Source: Gnetum montanum
Taxonomy: Eukaryota; Streptophyta; Gnetopsida; Gnetales; Gnetaceae
DNA: 64,000 nt
Assembly (NCBI GenBank): GCA_015680685.1
Contig: MNCI01015527.1
Location: 156,335 to 220,334, forward strand
Direction: 5' to 3'
The notes under the pieces were generated by a model. That model was not told the origin of the DNA. It saw only the letters and a program-made list of their open reading frames with translations, and did not search any database. The number at the start of each line of letters is the position of its first letter. The stretch's first letter is position 1. The translations under genes were made by a program, and so were the position numbers. Positions 34,690 through 45,815 of the stretch are shown one piece after another.

Positions 34690-35928
34690 CATTTCTCTAT
34701 TGTGATATATTTCTTTGAAATAACTATATCCATAATTCTAGATGAAATTAAACCTCTCTATTCTAAAATACTATGCTCCATCTCAAGGTACTTGTAAATC
34801 ATAATTGTTTACTCAATGCATTCATTATTACCATTGAAAGGATCAATGGTTGATATTACACTTGCAATGATATCAACAACAATAATTAACCAATTAAACA
34901 TACTCCCTCCAAGCTTTATGTTTACCAAATAAATATTTTTTGGTAACTATTAAATGTAATGTCTCCTTGTTATATTAACATTAACATACATTGTCTCAAT
35001 TTCATCTTTCCATCTTCCATTTTATATGTTCTACTTAATTTAGATAGTAACGATGGAACAAAAAAAAAATATGTGAGATGAAGTTTTGGGATTGATTACA
35101 TCTTTTTGAAATAGTATTTGAATATTATGTCTTCTATCCCTTGTTTTGTTCTTAAACTTCTTAAATCATTTCCTATGATTATATTGTCATCCCCAATAGC
35201 CAACACCTCATTATAGTATCCTATCAAGTGTACTATATTATAAATTTCTACATCATTTCTTATTCAAATTATTTCTTTTAATGTATCTAATTGACAAAAA
35301 TCAAAGCACACATGTTAGAGTTATTGAACATTTACTAAGATGACATATATTAATAAATAAAGTAACATAATGTTCTTTTTTTATGACCAATGCATAATAA
35401 AACATGACAATTATGATACTTTTTAAATTTAAAATGATATGTAGTAAAATAAATATTCATACTTTGTTTGTTAGGACATTTGACAAAACTCTAATTCCCA
35501 TGAGTATGAACCTACACAAAATTATATATAAACTTGAGTATATCATTCAATATAAAATTACAAGACATTAAATTCATTACATAATTTTATGTCAAGTATT
35601 TGTCTTTGATTTCTTCAATTTTTTTGAACTAAATTTTTTTTACCTTTGAGGATTAAGGAGTTCCTTTCTGAAACGTAAATAATAAAAACCATTATAATAA
35701 TAATTTAGTAAATTCAAAAGGAGTAAATTCAACATTCTTCATTATACTAACCTTACACTTACTTATAGAACCTCTACTTGCTATCCCTTTTCCAATAGTT
35801 TCAAAAGAGGCTTCCTAATCAAAAATTATATTTTAGAGAATGAGCATAGTACATCTCTTAAAAATTTTTTTTGATATTCATCATATTAGTAGACATACAA
35901 ACATATCAACATCTCATATATACTATTT
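34690..35928 (-). pseudogene. Relic C, segment 2: decayed minus-strand coding sequence
   Basis: Minus-strand frames read EASFETIGKGIASRGSISKC then VEFTPFEFTKLLL (about 35820-35705); LDTLKEII-x-IRNDVEIYN then VLAIGDDNIIIGNDLRSLRT (about 35310-35130); NKTRDRRHNIQILFQKDVIN, FVPSLLSKLSRTYKMEDG and QGDITFNSYQKIFIW (about 35160-34920); and GGSMFNWLIIVVDIIASVI then IYKYLEMEHSILE (about 34905-34690). Possible splice signals occur (TTTACGTTTCAG near 35680; TTGTCAATTAG near 35290). Frameshifts separate the pieces. The family is unknown. It lies between E2 and E3 on the same strand as the other relic C segments. Confidence 0.45.
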
Positions 35929-36390
35929 TTATGACATCTTGTTCCTAGATGTTGTCAAAACATGATCATTCATTGCTTAATTCATTGTACTTTGAAAGTT
36001 ATAATGGAAATATAATGAAATAACTTGGTACATATTACTGATGCTCTAAATTAAGCAAGAAGAAAAATAGAGGAAAAAATTTTTATGAGAGAATGATACA
36101 CTATAACATCCTCTGGGTTATCTTTCCACGCCACTTAGGCCTTAGAGGTAATCTGGCACTGCCACCATAGTTAGGATATCCAACTAAAGAGGTAATCAAT
36201 CCCTTCTTATACTTCTTCTAGCTTTTGTCAAAAAGACTTCCAAACTTGACCCTAAATGGCATAGGTCAAATCCTTTTCCAAGGATTATTATGAATAATTG
36301 TGACTCCTCATAATAAGGCACATTTTCTTTTGAAGGTTAATTGCATTGTTATAATACACTTCAACCCTTAACAAGGGATGTTACATTACA
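35929..36390 (-). repeat. E3 3' LTR (left copy, about 462 bp)
   Basis: Matches 45320-45815 in order: 'tgacatc-t-ttcc', 'ttacggaaa'-like variants, 'gaaataactt', 'tattactgatgctctaaatta', 'ccacttaggccttagagg', 'aaatggcataggtcaaa' and 'aacaagggatg'. It lacks about 35 bp present in the right copy near 45640. Confidence 0.85.
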
Positions 36391-36403
36391 ATCTACCCCA
36401 CTT
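36391..36403 (-). other. E3 polypurine tract
   Basis: AAGTGGGGTAGAT on the minus strand, directly before the LTR start TGTAATGTAAC. Confidence 0.75.
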
Positions 36404-36573
36404 AATCATCCAACTTGTCCTCAAGCACTTTCTCTATGTCCAGCTACTTAGCTGATACTTCCTCATTATGCTCCCCAGTTTCAACTTCATTGTTATCTTC
36501 ATTGTTATCTTCATTATTATCTATACAAAAAAAAGAATATAATTTATTAATTTAATAATAAATACAATTTATC

Positions 36574-36760
36574 ATTCAATACCATGATGATCAAAAAGTT
36601 GGAGGTAGGTGTCGAGAATGAAATCCATGTTTTCCCAAGTTTGTTGGTCATAACTTGACCATTGGATGAGTAATTTACTAATGGTTTTATTAAGAAGCTT
36701 CTTGGTTTAGCAATGCTTAATTTAAATTGGCTTGACCTCAAAGTTGGCATTGGATCTCAA
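36574..36760 (-). pseudogene. E3 chromodomain
   Basis: One minus-strand frame reads FEVKPI-x-IKHC-x-TKKLLNKT then ISKLLIQWSSYDQQTWEN and MDFILDTYLQLF. The pattern L-I-Q-W-x-x-Y followed by T-W-E-x and a short C-terminal helix is the chromodomain at the end of chromovirus integrases. It guides integration towards modified histones. Only two TAA stops interrupt it, each at a CAA-like position. Confidence 0.75.
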
Positions 36761-36899
36761 GAAAAAAATATTCCAATCTAGCATATAAGGCTTATCATTT
36801 TCATCAAAATTTTTTTAGCAAACTTAGTTGGAAGATTGGGTGAATTGTTAAGGTTGTTGAAAGATTTAAACAATATGCTACTTTTCCAATTATTTTAGA

Positions 36900-37760
36900 T
36901 ATTTCAAAGGGGTCATAATATCTTGTGGCTCAAACTTAGTATATTTTTCTAATTAAAGGAAACTCTTGGTGGGTTTTACTCTCAATAAAACTTGAACTCT
37001 AATTTGAAATTCCTTCTTAAGTTGATGTTGATCTAAATATCCCTTATATTTTTCTTGGGCAACTTGCAAAATTTTTTTAACTCTTGTAATAATATTTTCC
37101 ATTATTTTCATTTCTTCTTCCCTGGGATCTTGGATTGAAGTGATAGATTTAGGATACCCATGTAACCGAAATACTTCTCATACAAATTCTTGGGTTACTT
37201 CTTTATCTATGTTTGTAGATTTCAAAGCTATAAATTGAACCATCTTTTATGGGTAACAAACCACTAATAATATTGAGTCATTTCCATATTTGGTTATTAG
37301 TAATCCCATAATGAAATCCATGGTAATGTCTTTCCATTTCCAGGTTGGGATATCCACATGCTATAGTAATCCACTAGGTTTCTTTTGTTTGGCTTTTATT
37401 CTTTGGAAAGTTGAGTAGTTTTTAATATATGTGGATACATCATTCTTCATTCCATGCCAAAAATAGGATTTTCATATCATCATATAAGTTTTGACATAAC
37501 TTAGATATTCCACATATGGTACTTCATGGGCTTCACACAATAGCTTAAGTCTCGAATTTTCTTCTAGTATACATACACTTTGTTATTTTATCAATAGAAC
37601 ATTAGGGGCAAGTTGGAAATGAGGCTTAGTAGAAATATTTCTTAGGATCTTCTTGAAGTAAAGATCTTCTTTTATTTGTCCCTTAATTTCTTCTTTCATA
37701 GTGGTTGTCACAACATTGATCATCAACCTCCGCATTCAACTAAGGGCATCGGCTACTACA
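36900..37760 (-). pseudogene. E3 integrase, heavily decayed
   Basis: Minus strand keeps short recognisable pieces: a Trp-Lys-Thr-Leu-Pro-Trp-Ile-Ser segment with GNDSI-like remains at about 37340-37260 (start of the catalytic core), and a QVKVQ-like tail with QEKYK remains at about 37060-37000. Stops are frequent. The position between RNase H and the chromodomain supports the call. Sequence upstream to 37760 probably includes the zinc-binding region. Confidence 0.5.
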
Positions 37761-37799
37761 TTTTGTTTTCCTAGAATATAGTTAATTTAAAAATTATAT

Positions 37800-38200
37800 T
37801 CGGCCAATAATTATATCCATTTTCATTGTTAGGAGTTCAAAATAGGTTATCTCTACAAGTATTCTAAACTTTTAAGGTATGTTCTTAGTATAAATCTTTT
37901 TCCACAAAGATAGTGTCTCCAAACTTTCAAAGCATGAACAATTGCTAGCAATTATAAATCATGGGTTGATTAATTTACCTTAGCTCCTCATAACTTAAGA
38001 GATTCAAAACATACCACTTTATCTTCTTGAGAAAGAACTACACCAATTCCAACTCCACAAGCATCAAAAGAGACTTCGAATGGTATTTCTTTATTTAAAA
38101 TTCTCAAAATAGGTGTTTTTGTGAGTAGCATCCTTAATCTAAGGAAAGCTTCCTTGCATTTTTCATAAAAATTAAGCAACATTTTTCTTACAAATGATCA
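37800..38200 (-). pseudogene. E3 RNase H domain
   Basis: Open for 64 codons at 38182-37988, reading YEKCKEAFLRLRMLLTKTPI then KEIPFEVSFDACGVGIGVVL and SQEDKVVCFESLKL. This is the start of gypsy RNase H, with the first catalytic aspartate kept (FDACGVGIG). It breaks downstream near 37985 with a TGA/TAA-rich stretch. Confidence 0.8.
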
Positions 38201-38209
38201 TTCAAGCAA

Positions 38210-38930
38210 GCTACCAAAGTAGAATAATCTTTAATAAAACATTAGTAAAAATCTATTAATCCTAAGAAACTGCAAACCACTATAGTATATTTTAGTTTTA
38301 GCCAATCTCAAACTATACTAACTCTCATTGGATATACTTGTAATCCTTTTTTTATATACTATATGGTCCAAGTATGAAACTTCTTCTTTGAAGAGTCAAC
38401 ATTTACTTGATTTTTCTCTTAAATGATGTTCCTTAAGGACTCCCATTGTAATTTTTAAATGTTTAACATGTTCCTCTTGACTTGGAGTAAACAAGTGTAT
38501 CATCCATAAATACTATAACAAATTGATCAAGGTATTCATGAAAGATATTATTCATTAATTTCATGAATGCTACAAGTGTGTTAGTTAATTCAAATAACAT
38601 CATCACAAGCTCATATAATCCATACCTAGTTCTAAATGCAATTTTTTGAATGTCTTTTTCCTTTATCCTTATTTGGTGGTAACCTGATTTCAAATTGATC
38701 TTTCAAAAATAACATGTACCTGTATGTTGATCAAATAGATCATCAATCCTAGGAAGGAAATAGTGTTTTTAATCATCACTTTATCCAGTGCCCTGTGTTC
38801 AATGCATAATCTTAACGTACCATCTTTCTTTTTAACAAATATGGCTAGTGCACCCCAAGGTGAGATGCTAGGTTGAATCTTTCCTTCTTCTAACATTTAA
38901 TCTAATTGTACTTTGATTTCTCTTAATTCA
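38210..38930 (-). pseudogene. E3 reverse transcriptase, with intact FMDD box
   Basis: Two open minus-strand pieces give most of the RT: 38896-38690 ([20 protein letters not shown] then [20 protein letters not shown]) and 38693-38463 ([20 protein letters not shown] then [21 protein letters not shown] and [11 protein letters not shown]). Motif A reads [10 protein letters not shown], so its catalytic Asp is Asn. FMDD is at 38499-38510. A frameshift lies between the pieces near 38700. Clearly a chromovirus RT. Confidence 0.9.
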
Positions 38931-39179
38931 AAAGTGAAAAACCTATAAGGATCTTTTGAAACTAGTTGTGTACCAAGAAAAATATCGATAGCATGTTCAA
39001 CAGTTTTTGTTTGGAGGTAATTCCCTAGTTTGACCACATACTAAATCTTTATATTCTTCAAGTTCTTTTTGAATCTCAGTATCAAAACATTTTTGAGGTT
39101 GAGCTACTTTAATAGCCAACATAGTAACACCCTTTTTGACTAATCTATTGGCTTGCTTAATCATTATCGTGTGAATTTT

Positions 39180-39580
39180 CTATGTTGTTCCTACCCTACT
39201 TAGAACCCTGACTCTGTCAGTGGTTGGGAATTTTAAAATATGCATTCCAAAGTGCACAGTAATATCAAATTTTTACAAAAAATATAGTTCTAAGATTGCA
39301 TTGACATCACCTAGTTCAAATTCAAAGAATTCATCAATGAAATACATGTCTTGCAAAGTAAATATATTTTCTTCGTACCTGGTATGCTTGCTCATAGTCT
39401 TTCCATTTGCAAAATCTATCATAACAACTTTCTTGAAGGTAAACTTAATTTCAATAACTTAATTAAAGTTGGAGAAATAACATTATTTCTGGCACCACTA
39501 TCAATCAAAAATTTAATTTTTTAACATTTAATTGATCCTTCAAAAATTAATAAAGTAATTAAAATTTTCTCAAACCTGAC
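39180..39580 (-). pseudogene. E3 aspartic protease, active-site motif intact
   Basis: Minus strand reads KFLIDSGARNNVISPTLIK at about 39511-39455, with catalytic DSGA encoded at 39491-39502. Later pieces include a GKTMSKHTRYEENIFTLQDM-like stretch and a FEFELGDVNAILELYF-like stretch (39400-39270), in the usual retropepsin order. One or two frameshifts and stops interrupt it. It lies between gag and RT on the same strand. Confidence 0.75.
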
Positions 39581-39689
39581 TTAGTTGATGCTAAAATCTT
39601 CTTCATAGCTATCATGGTGGTTTGAACTTTTTCTTCGGCCATGTTTGGGTTGGATTTTTTACTCCTGATTTGATTGTTTCTTAAAATTT

Positions 39690-40800
39690 TGGGCAATCTC
39701 ATTTGAAATGATCTTCACCATAAGCAAAAAATCCCGATCGAGCTCTCTTAGTTGGTATTTCTTCTACCATTACTTGTCAAAAGGCAGTTCATACTTTATT
39801 TGATTCTTGATAGTTCTTAGGAATTCTATAGGCTTCATCAACTATTTGAGGGTTATGTTCTTGTGTCTAGGGTTGTAGTTTTGCATGTAGTCCAGCAATA
39901 AACTTTGAAGATAATTCTTTCTCATCCTAGTGGCTTACATACTGATAGAAATTGTAGAATTCTTTGTATTAATCTTCCATGAATTGTCTTCCCAATCTTA
40001 AGAAATCAAATCTAATCTTGTGCTCTTCGAGGAAGGAATTTAATATAAATTTTTATTCAAAATTTTAATATAAGTTAGATCAATTTGTAATCAATCCTTA
40101 AGGTCTCAATCCATTTCACCATATTGTCACAAGTCCTCTCAAGTACAAGAAGATGACTTCTAAATGTTCTTGGCTTGACAAATTCAACATATCAAAGTAA
40201 TTTTTCATTGTATAGAGTTAATCTTTTACCTTGGAACTATATTTAGGGGCTCTATCATAGTGATCTAGTTTTACCTTTTTAACGTGAACTTAGATTAGTA
40301 ATTTTCTTGGTGCATTTTGCAAATTCCAATATCCCTCATCCTTAGGTTCCATTCTTTGACCTAATGAAGGGACATTAGCACCCTAGTGTCAAACAAGTGG
40401 GGACTAGCTTCTATGTTGATCTCTATGGGGAAGTTAATCTTCATTTTAATCTCTATAATATGGCAACTGATCTATGCATTGATCCCTAGATGGAATTTAG
40501 CTTGTATTAGAAGGTTGGATGAGATGATCAGTTAATTACTTGATGGAGTCTGCAAAGGAATCCATCTTTCCTTACACTTCTAACCATTTTTCATCTAAAC
40601 TTTGGGATAATTTTCTAATTTCTTCAAACATTTTCTACATCTCTATCCTAAACCCTTAATTTAATTGATGAATTTCCTCTTAGATACCCCTAATTTTATT
40701 TATTTGTTCCTCAAGGGCATTCATCTGGTCATTGACTCAAGTCTCCATTGTTCTCTGATGTACTCTTTAGGTTCTAGACATTGGTAAGCTAAAGAAATTA
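39690..40800 (-). pseudogene. E3 gag with coiled-coil N-terminus and damaged zinc knuckle
   Basis: The N-terminus at about 40730-40510 reads NDQMNALEEQINKIRGI, then MFEEIRKLSQSLDEKWLEV and KMDSFADSIK, a predicted coiled coil with TAG/TAA stops at Gln-like positions. The core at about 40200-40090 reads YFDMLNLSSQEHLEVIFLYL followed by a WxNGL segment. The C-terminal knuckle at 39733-39690 reads FFAYGEDHFK-x-DCP, a CCHC motif in which the first two cysteines are Phe and Tyr. This is typical chromovirus Gag. Confidence 0.75.
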
Positions 40801-41545
40801 GGCATGTTGGTAATCCCTAGCCTCTATGACCCTCTTTATTAGTCTCAAGATAGTTAATTAGTACCATGAAAGGTTAGAATTTTCATGAACTTCTACCCAA
40901 CCATAGAATCCTCTATTTTGGGACCCTAATTGATGGCTTGAAAACTACTTTTTCCATTGTTCAAAAGCTAAATCTAACCATTCCATGGTGTCTAGAAGGT
41001 TCAAATTTGTTGAAAAGGGGGTTTTTTTTGTTAAAAAAAATTAACAATAATGATTTATGGCTGATTTAAATTGTAAAAAAAATTTACATTTTTCAAGACT
41101 TCCCAAGAAGTCACCCAACCCAGTACTACTTCAAAATGAGCATGCTTAATTGTGAAATTCTTATTTTCATTGCTACCAAGGTGCTAAATTTCTTTTTTAA
41201 AAATTTTAAACTAATTTTCATCTTAAATTTTGAATTCTCCATCAATTGACAAAAAATTTAAATTCTCTGTCAATTCATGAAAATTTTAAATTCTCCATTA
41301 GTTGATGGAAAAAAATTTATCATTACTAAATGCAAGGGTAAGGATAATGGTAGGAACAGTGATGGTGGTAGTGATTGTAGTAGTTCAAGAGCAAGTAGGA
41401 TGCACAAGGAGAGTGGCAATGGTAGTGGGTGCAAGGAGAGTGGTGGTAGTGGCCGTCAATGATAGTTGGAGTTTCTCATGCAAGTTGTCATGGCTAGGTG
41501 GCCTAGGTGGCTCCTGCATGGCCCTTGCCAGGGCCTCTATGGCCC
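40801..41545. other. E3 leader-side sequence with little recognisable content
   Basis: AT-rich up to about 41330, including 'aattctc-atcaattga' phrases repeated three times at 41235-41300. From 41330 to 41470 it is rich in 'ggtggtagtg' phrases of low complexity. Confidence 0.4.
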
Positions 41546-41640
41546 TCACCAAGGCCTATGTGGCTTAGGCAGGGCCTACATGACCCTAACCAAGGCTTTT
41601 GCAACTTAGGTAGAGCCTATGTGGCCCTCACAAGGACCTA
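41546..41640. repeat. 41-bp imperfect tandem repeat
   Basis: 'caaggc-tatgtggcttaggcagggcctacatg' at about 41549 is followed by a diverged copy at about 41591 and a weaker third one. It is GC-richer than the surroundings. Confidence 0.5.
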
Positions 41641-41735
41641 GGCAATCCTTGCCAAGGTGTACATGGGCTAGGTGTCCATCTACATGGGTCAGCATAATGC
41701 AGTGATGGATGAGGATTTTCCTATAATGACACTAG

Positions 41736-42172
41736 AGGGGGCAATGATTTTTGGCATCAACAGTGTCTATGGTGCAATAAAGGGGGTAGTTATTTTTGAC
41801 ACTAGCAGTGTCCATGATGCACTCAAGGGGATAATGATTCTCAACTCCAGCGGTGTCTATAGTACATCAAAGAGGACAATGATTCCCATCACTAGTGGTG
41901 TCTATGGTATCCTAGAGGGAATGATGATTCTTAGCATTAACAGTGTCTACAATGTATTGGAAGCAGTGACAATTTCTAGCACCGACAGTGTCCACGATGC
42001 ATAGGAGGAACCAAAGATTCCAGGAGTTAGTGATGTCCACGGTGTGCCTGATAGGGTGACAATTCCCAACGCTAGTAGTTTCCATGGTGTTCTAGAGGAG
42101 GTAATGATTCTTGACATCAACAGTGTCTGTAGAGCATCAAAGGGGATGACAATTTCCAATGTTAGCAGATAA
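41736..42172. repeat. 45-bp minisatellite, about 9.7 copies
   Basis: Units each contain a 'tgattc-t-c-c' part, a variable part and 'agtgtcca-gatgc'-like sequence. Successive units start at about 41736, 41781, 41826, 41871, 41916, 41961, 42006, 42051, 42096 and 42141, with no length change. Because 45 is a multiple of three, a frame persists on either strand: the plus frame is open from 41672 to one TAG at 42002, and the minus frame encodes 15-residue repeats with a TPWTLL-like core where TGG often became TAG. Confidence 0.85.
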
Positions 42173-42640
42173 TATCATCAAGAACAATGGCAATGCATAA
42201 GGCGGGCAAGGGAGATGATAGCATAGGGCAAGGACATGGTGTAGTAAAGGAAAAATAGTGTAGAAAAGGTAGATGGCAATGGGGCAAGGTAACGAGGCTT
42301 AGTGTGCAACTAGCCTACTACAACATTGCACAACTGAGCCTTGTGGCCTTGCTATGCAGTGGTGTGGTAGGCCCTATGTTTCCACCAAGACAACCATGAT
42401 GCTCCATGGCTAAGCCTTATAGCCTTGCTATGTAGTGGCATGGTAGGCCCCACACTATCACTAAGCTAGCCACAATGACACAGTTGTCCTAATGTTGCAG
42501 CGAGGATCGGCCACGAGCCCTAGCCATTAGGGTTAGGACCATGACCCTAATAATTTTTTAAAAATTAAAATTTTTCAAATCAAGGTCTAGGTTTGAACCC
42601 ATGATCTCACTTCCCTTTTTTCTTTTTTTAAGTAAATTTA
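42173..42640. repeat. GC-richer segment with an imperfect 76-bp duplication
   Basis: 'gccttgtggccttgctatgcagtgg' style sequence at about 42330 recurs at about 42410 ('gccttatagccttgctatgtagtgg'), each followed by 'tggtaggcccc'. Differences are mostly C/T and G/A. Low-complexity AT-rich sequence follows to 42640. Confidence 0.55.
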
Positions 42641-44211
42641 AATTTAAAAATTTTTAAAATATTTTAATTCTAAGAATTACACACAACATGAGAAACACTA
42701 TATCTCTCAAACCATAAGTTAGATTTTGATGAAATTACTACCATTGGAATTTTCTTGGAGAGTACTACACATTTAGCTAGAGATAACACTAGTTTGCTTA
42801 ACATATCAATCATAAAATCATAAAAATTAAGCATTATCTCTAATTAATTCTTAATTTTCTTAAGTTGAAACTACCTCTTTTCTCCTAGCTAAAGTTCTTG
42901 TTTTTTTTTCATAAATACATGAGAGAAGAAGTTTTTTTCCATTATAGTGCAACATCAGCAGAAAGATTGGAGGATTTCTACAAGTGATAAGATTTCTATA
43001 GGTGATATCATGGCTCCTAAGCATCCTTATCGAGCTTCTTCTCAAGTGGAAGCTCATTTAGGTAGCCTTAAATCAGTGTCTATTCTTTTGCATTAAAATA
43101 ATGTAGTTACTACTTTTGACTTTATGTGTAACTTACTTGGAGTGAAGGAATTTCAATATCTCACAATCTCATGATTGTCATAGCTACTTGACTTTCCTAC
43201 TTTTAAAGCATCATATTGTAAAAATCTAATAGTACAATGGTGTAATATCTATATTAAAAGTAAAAGTTCTCCTACATAAATGACCTTTAGGTTGTTACTG
43301 ATTACTTCAATTTATATTCAATTAGTTTTAGGTTTTCAGTTAGGGGAGAATCCTTTAATCCCTTCTATTTAGTCTCCTAAGTTTCAAATGTTTTGCCAAG
43401 AAGAGTTATCTAATTATATTCATGATTCCGCTATCCACCAAAAGTTAGTTTTATTTTGATGATTTTATTAATGAAATTAATTTTGAATTATGTTAATTTA
43501 TTCATAGTAATGTTTTATGGCATTCACACCACTCCTATGTTAATGCCTATTCCATCTGCATTCTCCACAATGCTAGAATTGGTAGGATTTATGACTTCTC
43601 ATTATCTTATTTTTCTTCCATGCATCTCACCATGGAATGTGCTAATATCACAAAGCAAAATCAACAAAATCCTTACACTATATGTTGTGTACTAGTGATC
43701 ATGTCCTTAATTTTAAGTTACAGTGCTTCAACCAATCTTTTTAGCCACTTCAATCCTAGTTTATGTCTTGTGTTTCTTGAAGAAGAGAGAGTTGTGAGAA
43801 GTCAGATCAAGGATGAAAATAAAGGTCAAAAGGCTTTTAAATAGGCCCAAAATCTAGAAGAAACTAGTAAGGTATTTTTTATATATTTATTTATTTTATT
43901 ATACTTATTTATAAATTATGTGTTTTTATGTATTTATTGGTAGTACAATCTAGACTACAAAATGAACCAATGAAATGTGTACCAACGAAAGGTTCTTAGA
44001 CTTTTGAAGGAGACCAATCAACTTCAAAGAAAAATGTGGGAGCAATAGAGCTTAGTTATAAGGTTTATATATCTTTGGCCTACTTTATATTTTTTTTTCT
44101 AATAATTTTTCTTTTTATAGAAACAACATATTGGGAAACATTCTAATAACCCAATAATTTTAAGTTCCAAACAAAAGAAGAGTGTCAAACAATAAAAGCC
44201 TAGCATCAAAG

Positions 44212-44292
44212 GTTTGAATACTTCCCTTCTCTTTCTTATTTTTATGTGATGTTAACTTTATGTTCATTTTTTTGTGTTGTAAATCTCTCTAG
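44212..44292 (+). other. Probable intron of relic B
   Basis: Starts GTTTGAATAC after '...atcaaag' and ends TAAATCTCTCTAG, 81 bp. The downstream exon opens directly in a long, protein-like frame. Confidence 0.5.
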
Positions 44293-44813
44293 GTTGGAGG
44301 TACTTCATTCAAGAGTTGCATAGGGACATTGTCACAAAGACTAAACAAATTTCAACTCCTCCACCAAGACCCTCAAGTGTATCATCATCTCTTATATCCC
44401 CAGTAGGGGGTCCTTTACCATAGGTTACACTAGCATATCCAATTCCTAGGTCTATTTTTATAACTACTTCTGTCACCATTATGCATTCCCCTTTTTTTCT
44501 AGAATAGATGGTGGCTCCTGTCATATAAGAACTTCTTTTTTAAAATCTTGGTCAACATATTGTAAGAAATACACCTTATTCTATTTTTGAAGAAGTGTAT
44601 CACATGACAAAGTCTAGATCTTGTGACTTTAAAGGAGATTATGAATTAATGCATATTTGTGTTGCATATTCTTTTAATCTAATTCCCAAGGATGCTCCAA
44701 AAGTTATCAGAAATCTTGAACAATTCTTAAGAGAATTGAAGAGTACCACATGTCTTTCTCATTACTTATTGAACTAGGAATGTATTCTCTAAGTCAAGAA
44801 TGATCAACTTCAT

Positions 44814-44894
44814 GTAAGCTCTTTTCCTTTTATTCTCTTTATTTTTCTAATCCTTACACTCATAATATTTTTTTATGTTTTTTTGTTTATGAAG
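44814..44894 (+). other. Probable intron of relic B
   Basis: Starts with a strong donor GTAAGCTC, is T-rich (ttttatgtttttttg) and ends TTTATGAAG, 81 bp. The next exon is open and highly charged. Confidence 0.5.
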
Positions 44895-45306
44895 AGGAAA
44901 GAAATAGAATGGTAGGAAGACATGTCCCATTGGTCTATTTAGATGAAATTTTTGGAAGTCAAACTTGCAAGGAGGGATGAGGCATAGGCTGTAGTAAAGA
45001 GGATAGCCATATATATCAAAAAAATGTATGATAGTTTGGCTATGTGTTAAGTAGTACTTGATAAGAAGGATGCTATGAAAGAGGAAAAAGAGGCTAGTCG
45101 AAGGCCATTTCAGATCTTCTCAATGCCTTCAAACCAAATTAATCCCTATTCTACTTCCTATATTACTTTGTTCCTCTTTCTTTGCTTTGTTTCATTTTCG
45201 TTTCTTACTTTTGATGTATTCCACTTCAATGTATTTCTTTATAACAGTAATAATAATAAAATTTTAATATTATTTTCTTCCACTTTGGCTCATGAATGGT
45301 GGTTTT

Positions 45307-45317
45307 CTTTGATACCA
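45307..45317 (-). other. E3 primer binding site (tRNA-iMet type)
   Basis: TGGTATCAAAG on the minus strand, two bases inside the 5' LTR; matches the plant iMet site TGGTATCAGAG at 10 of 11 positions. Confidence 0.8.
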
Positions 45318-45319
45318 AA

Positions 45320-45815
45320 TGTGACATCCCATTCCCATATGTGGTTAAAACATTATCGTTTGTTGCTTAATTTATCATACTCTAAATGTTATAATGGAAG
45401 TGTAATGAAATAACTTGATAGATATTACTGATGCTCTAAATTAAACAAGAAAGCAAATAGAGGAAAAAAAATTTATTAAAGAGAATGATACATTGTAATG
45501 CCCTCTAGGTTATCTACCCATGCCACTTAGGCCTTAGAGGCAATCTAGCACTACCACCATGATTAGGCTATTTAGCCAAATAGGTTATTAGTCCCTTCTT
45601 GTCTCACTTCACCTAATTCCATTACTTGCTAACATTGGCTCTACAACTCTATGCTAACATGACCTCTAAACCTAGCCTTAAATGGCATAGGTCAAACCCT
45701 TTCCCAAGTGATACTATGAATAATCATAGCTCCTCATAACAAGGCATCCTTTCTTTTGAGGTTAATTACATTGTTATAATACAATTCCATCCTTAACAAG
45801 GGATGGGACATTACA
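45320..45815 (-). repeat. E3 5' LTR (right copy, 496 bp)
   Basis: Plus-strand limits TGTGACATCCC and GGGATGGGACATTACA; in element orientation TGTAATGTCCC...GGGATGTCACA, a perfect TG...CA pair with short inverted ends. Direct repeat of 35929-36390. Confidence 0.9.

Larger units (their letters stand above)
42961..45190 (+). pseudogene. Relic B: antisense spliced-gene relic inside E3
   Basis: A plus-strand (antisense to E3) gene-like structure. The first segment, 43010-43450, reads MAPKHPYRASSQVEAHLGSL, LGVKEFQYLTIS, LIVQWCNIYIKSK and FQLGENPLIPSI-x-SPKF, in one frame with stops only at CAA/CAG/CGA-like codons. The later segment, 44293-44813, reads WRYFIQELHRDIVTKTKQIS then PPPRPSSVSSSLISPVGG and MTKSRSCDFKGDYELMH. 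A final exon 44895-45125 reads VKLARRDEAxAVV and MYDSLAMC. Four likely introns (43872-43943, 44063-44120, 44212-44292, 44814-44894) each have GT...AG ends and T-rich 3' parts. The family is unknown. Confidence 0.5.
35929..45815 (-). mobile_element. E3: chromovirus (Ty3/gypsy with chromodomain), minus strand
   Basis: Direct repeats 35929-36390 and 45320-45815 bracket, in minus-strand order, PBS, a 4.5-kb insertion-like stretch, gag, protease, RT, RNase H, integrase and a chromodomain. LTR ends are TGTAATGT... and ...GATGTCACA in element orientation. Flanks are ATTTT and AGTTT, a 4/5 match that could be a decayed target site duplication. Short LTRs and the chromodomain suggest the Reina branch, though I cannot place it firmly. 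It is less decayed than E1: the protease DSGA and RT FMDD motifs survive. Confidence 0.85.
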
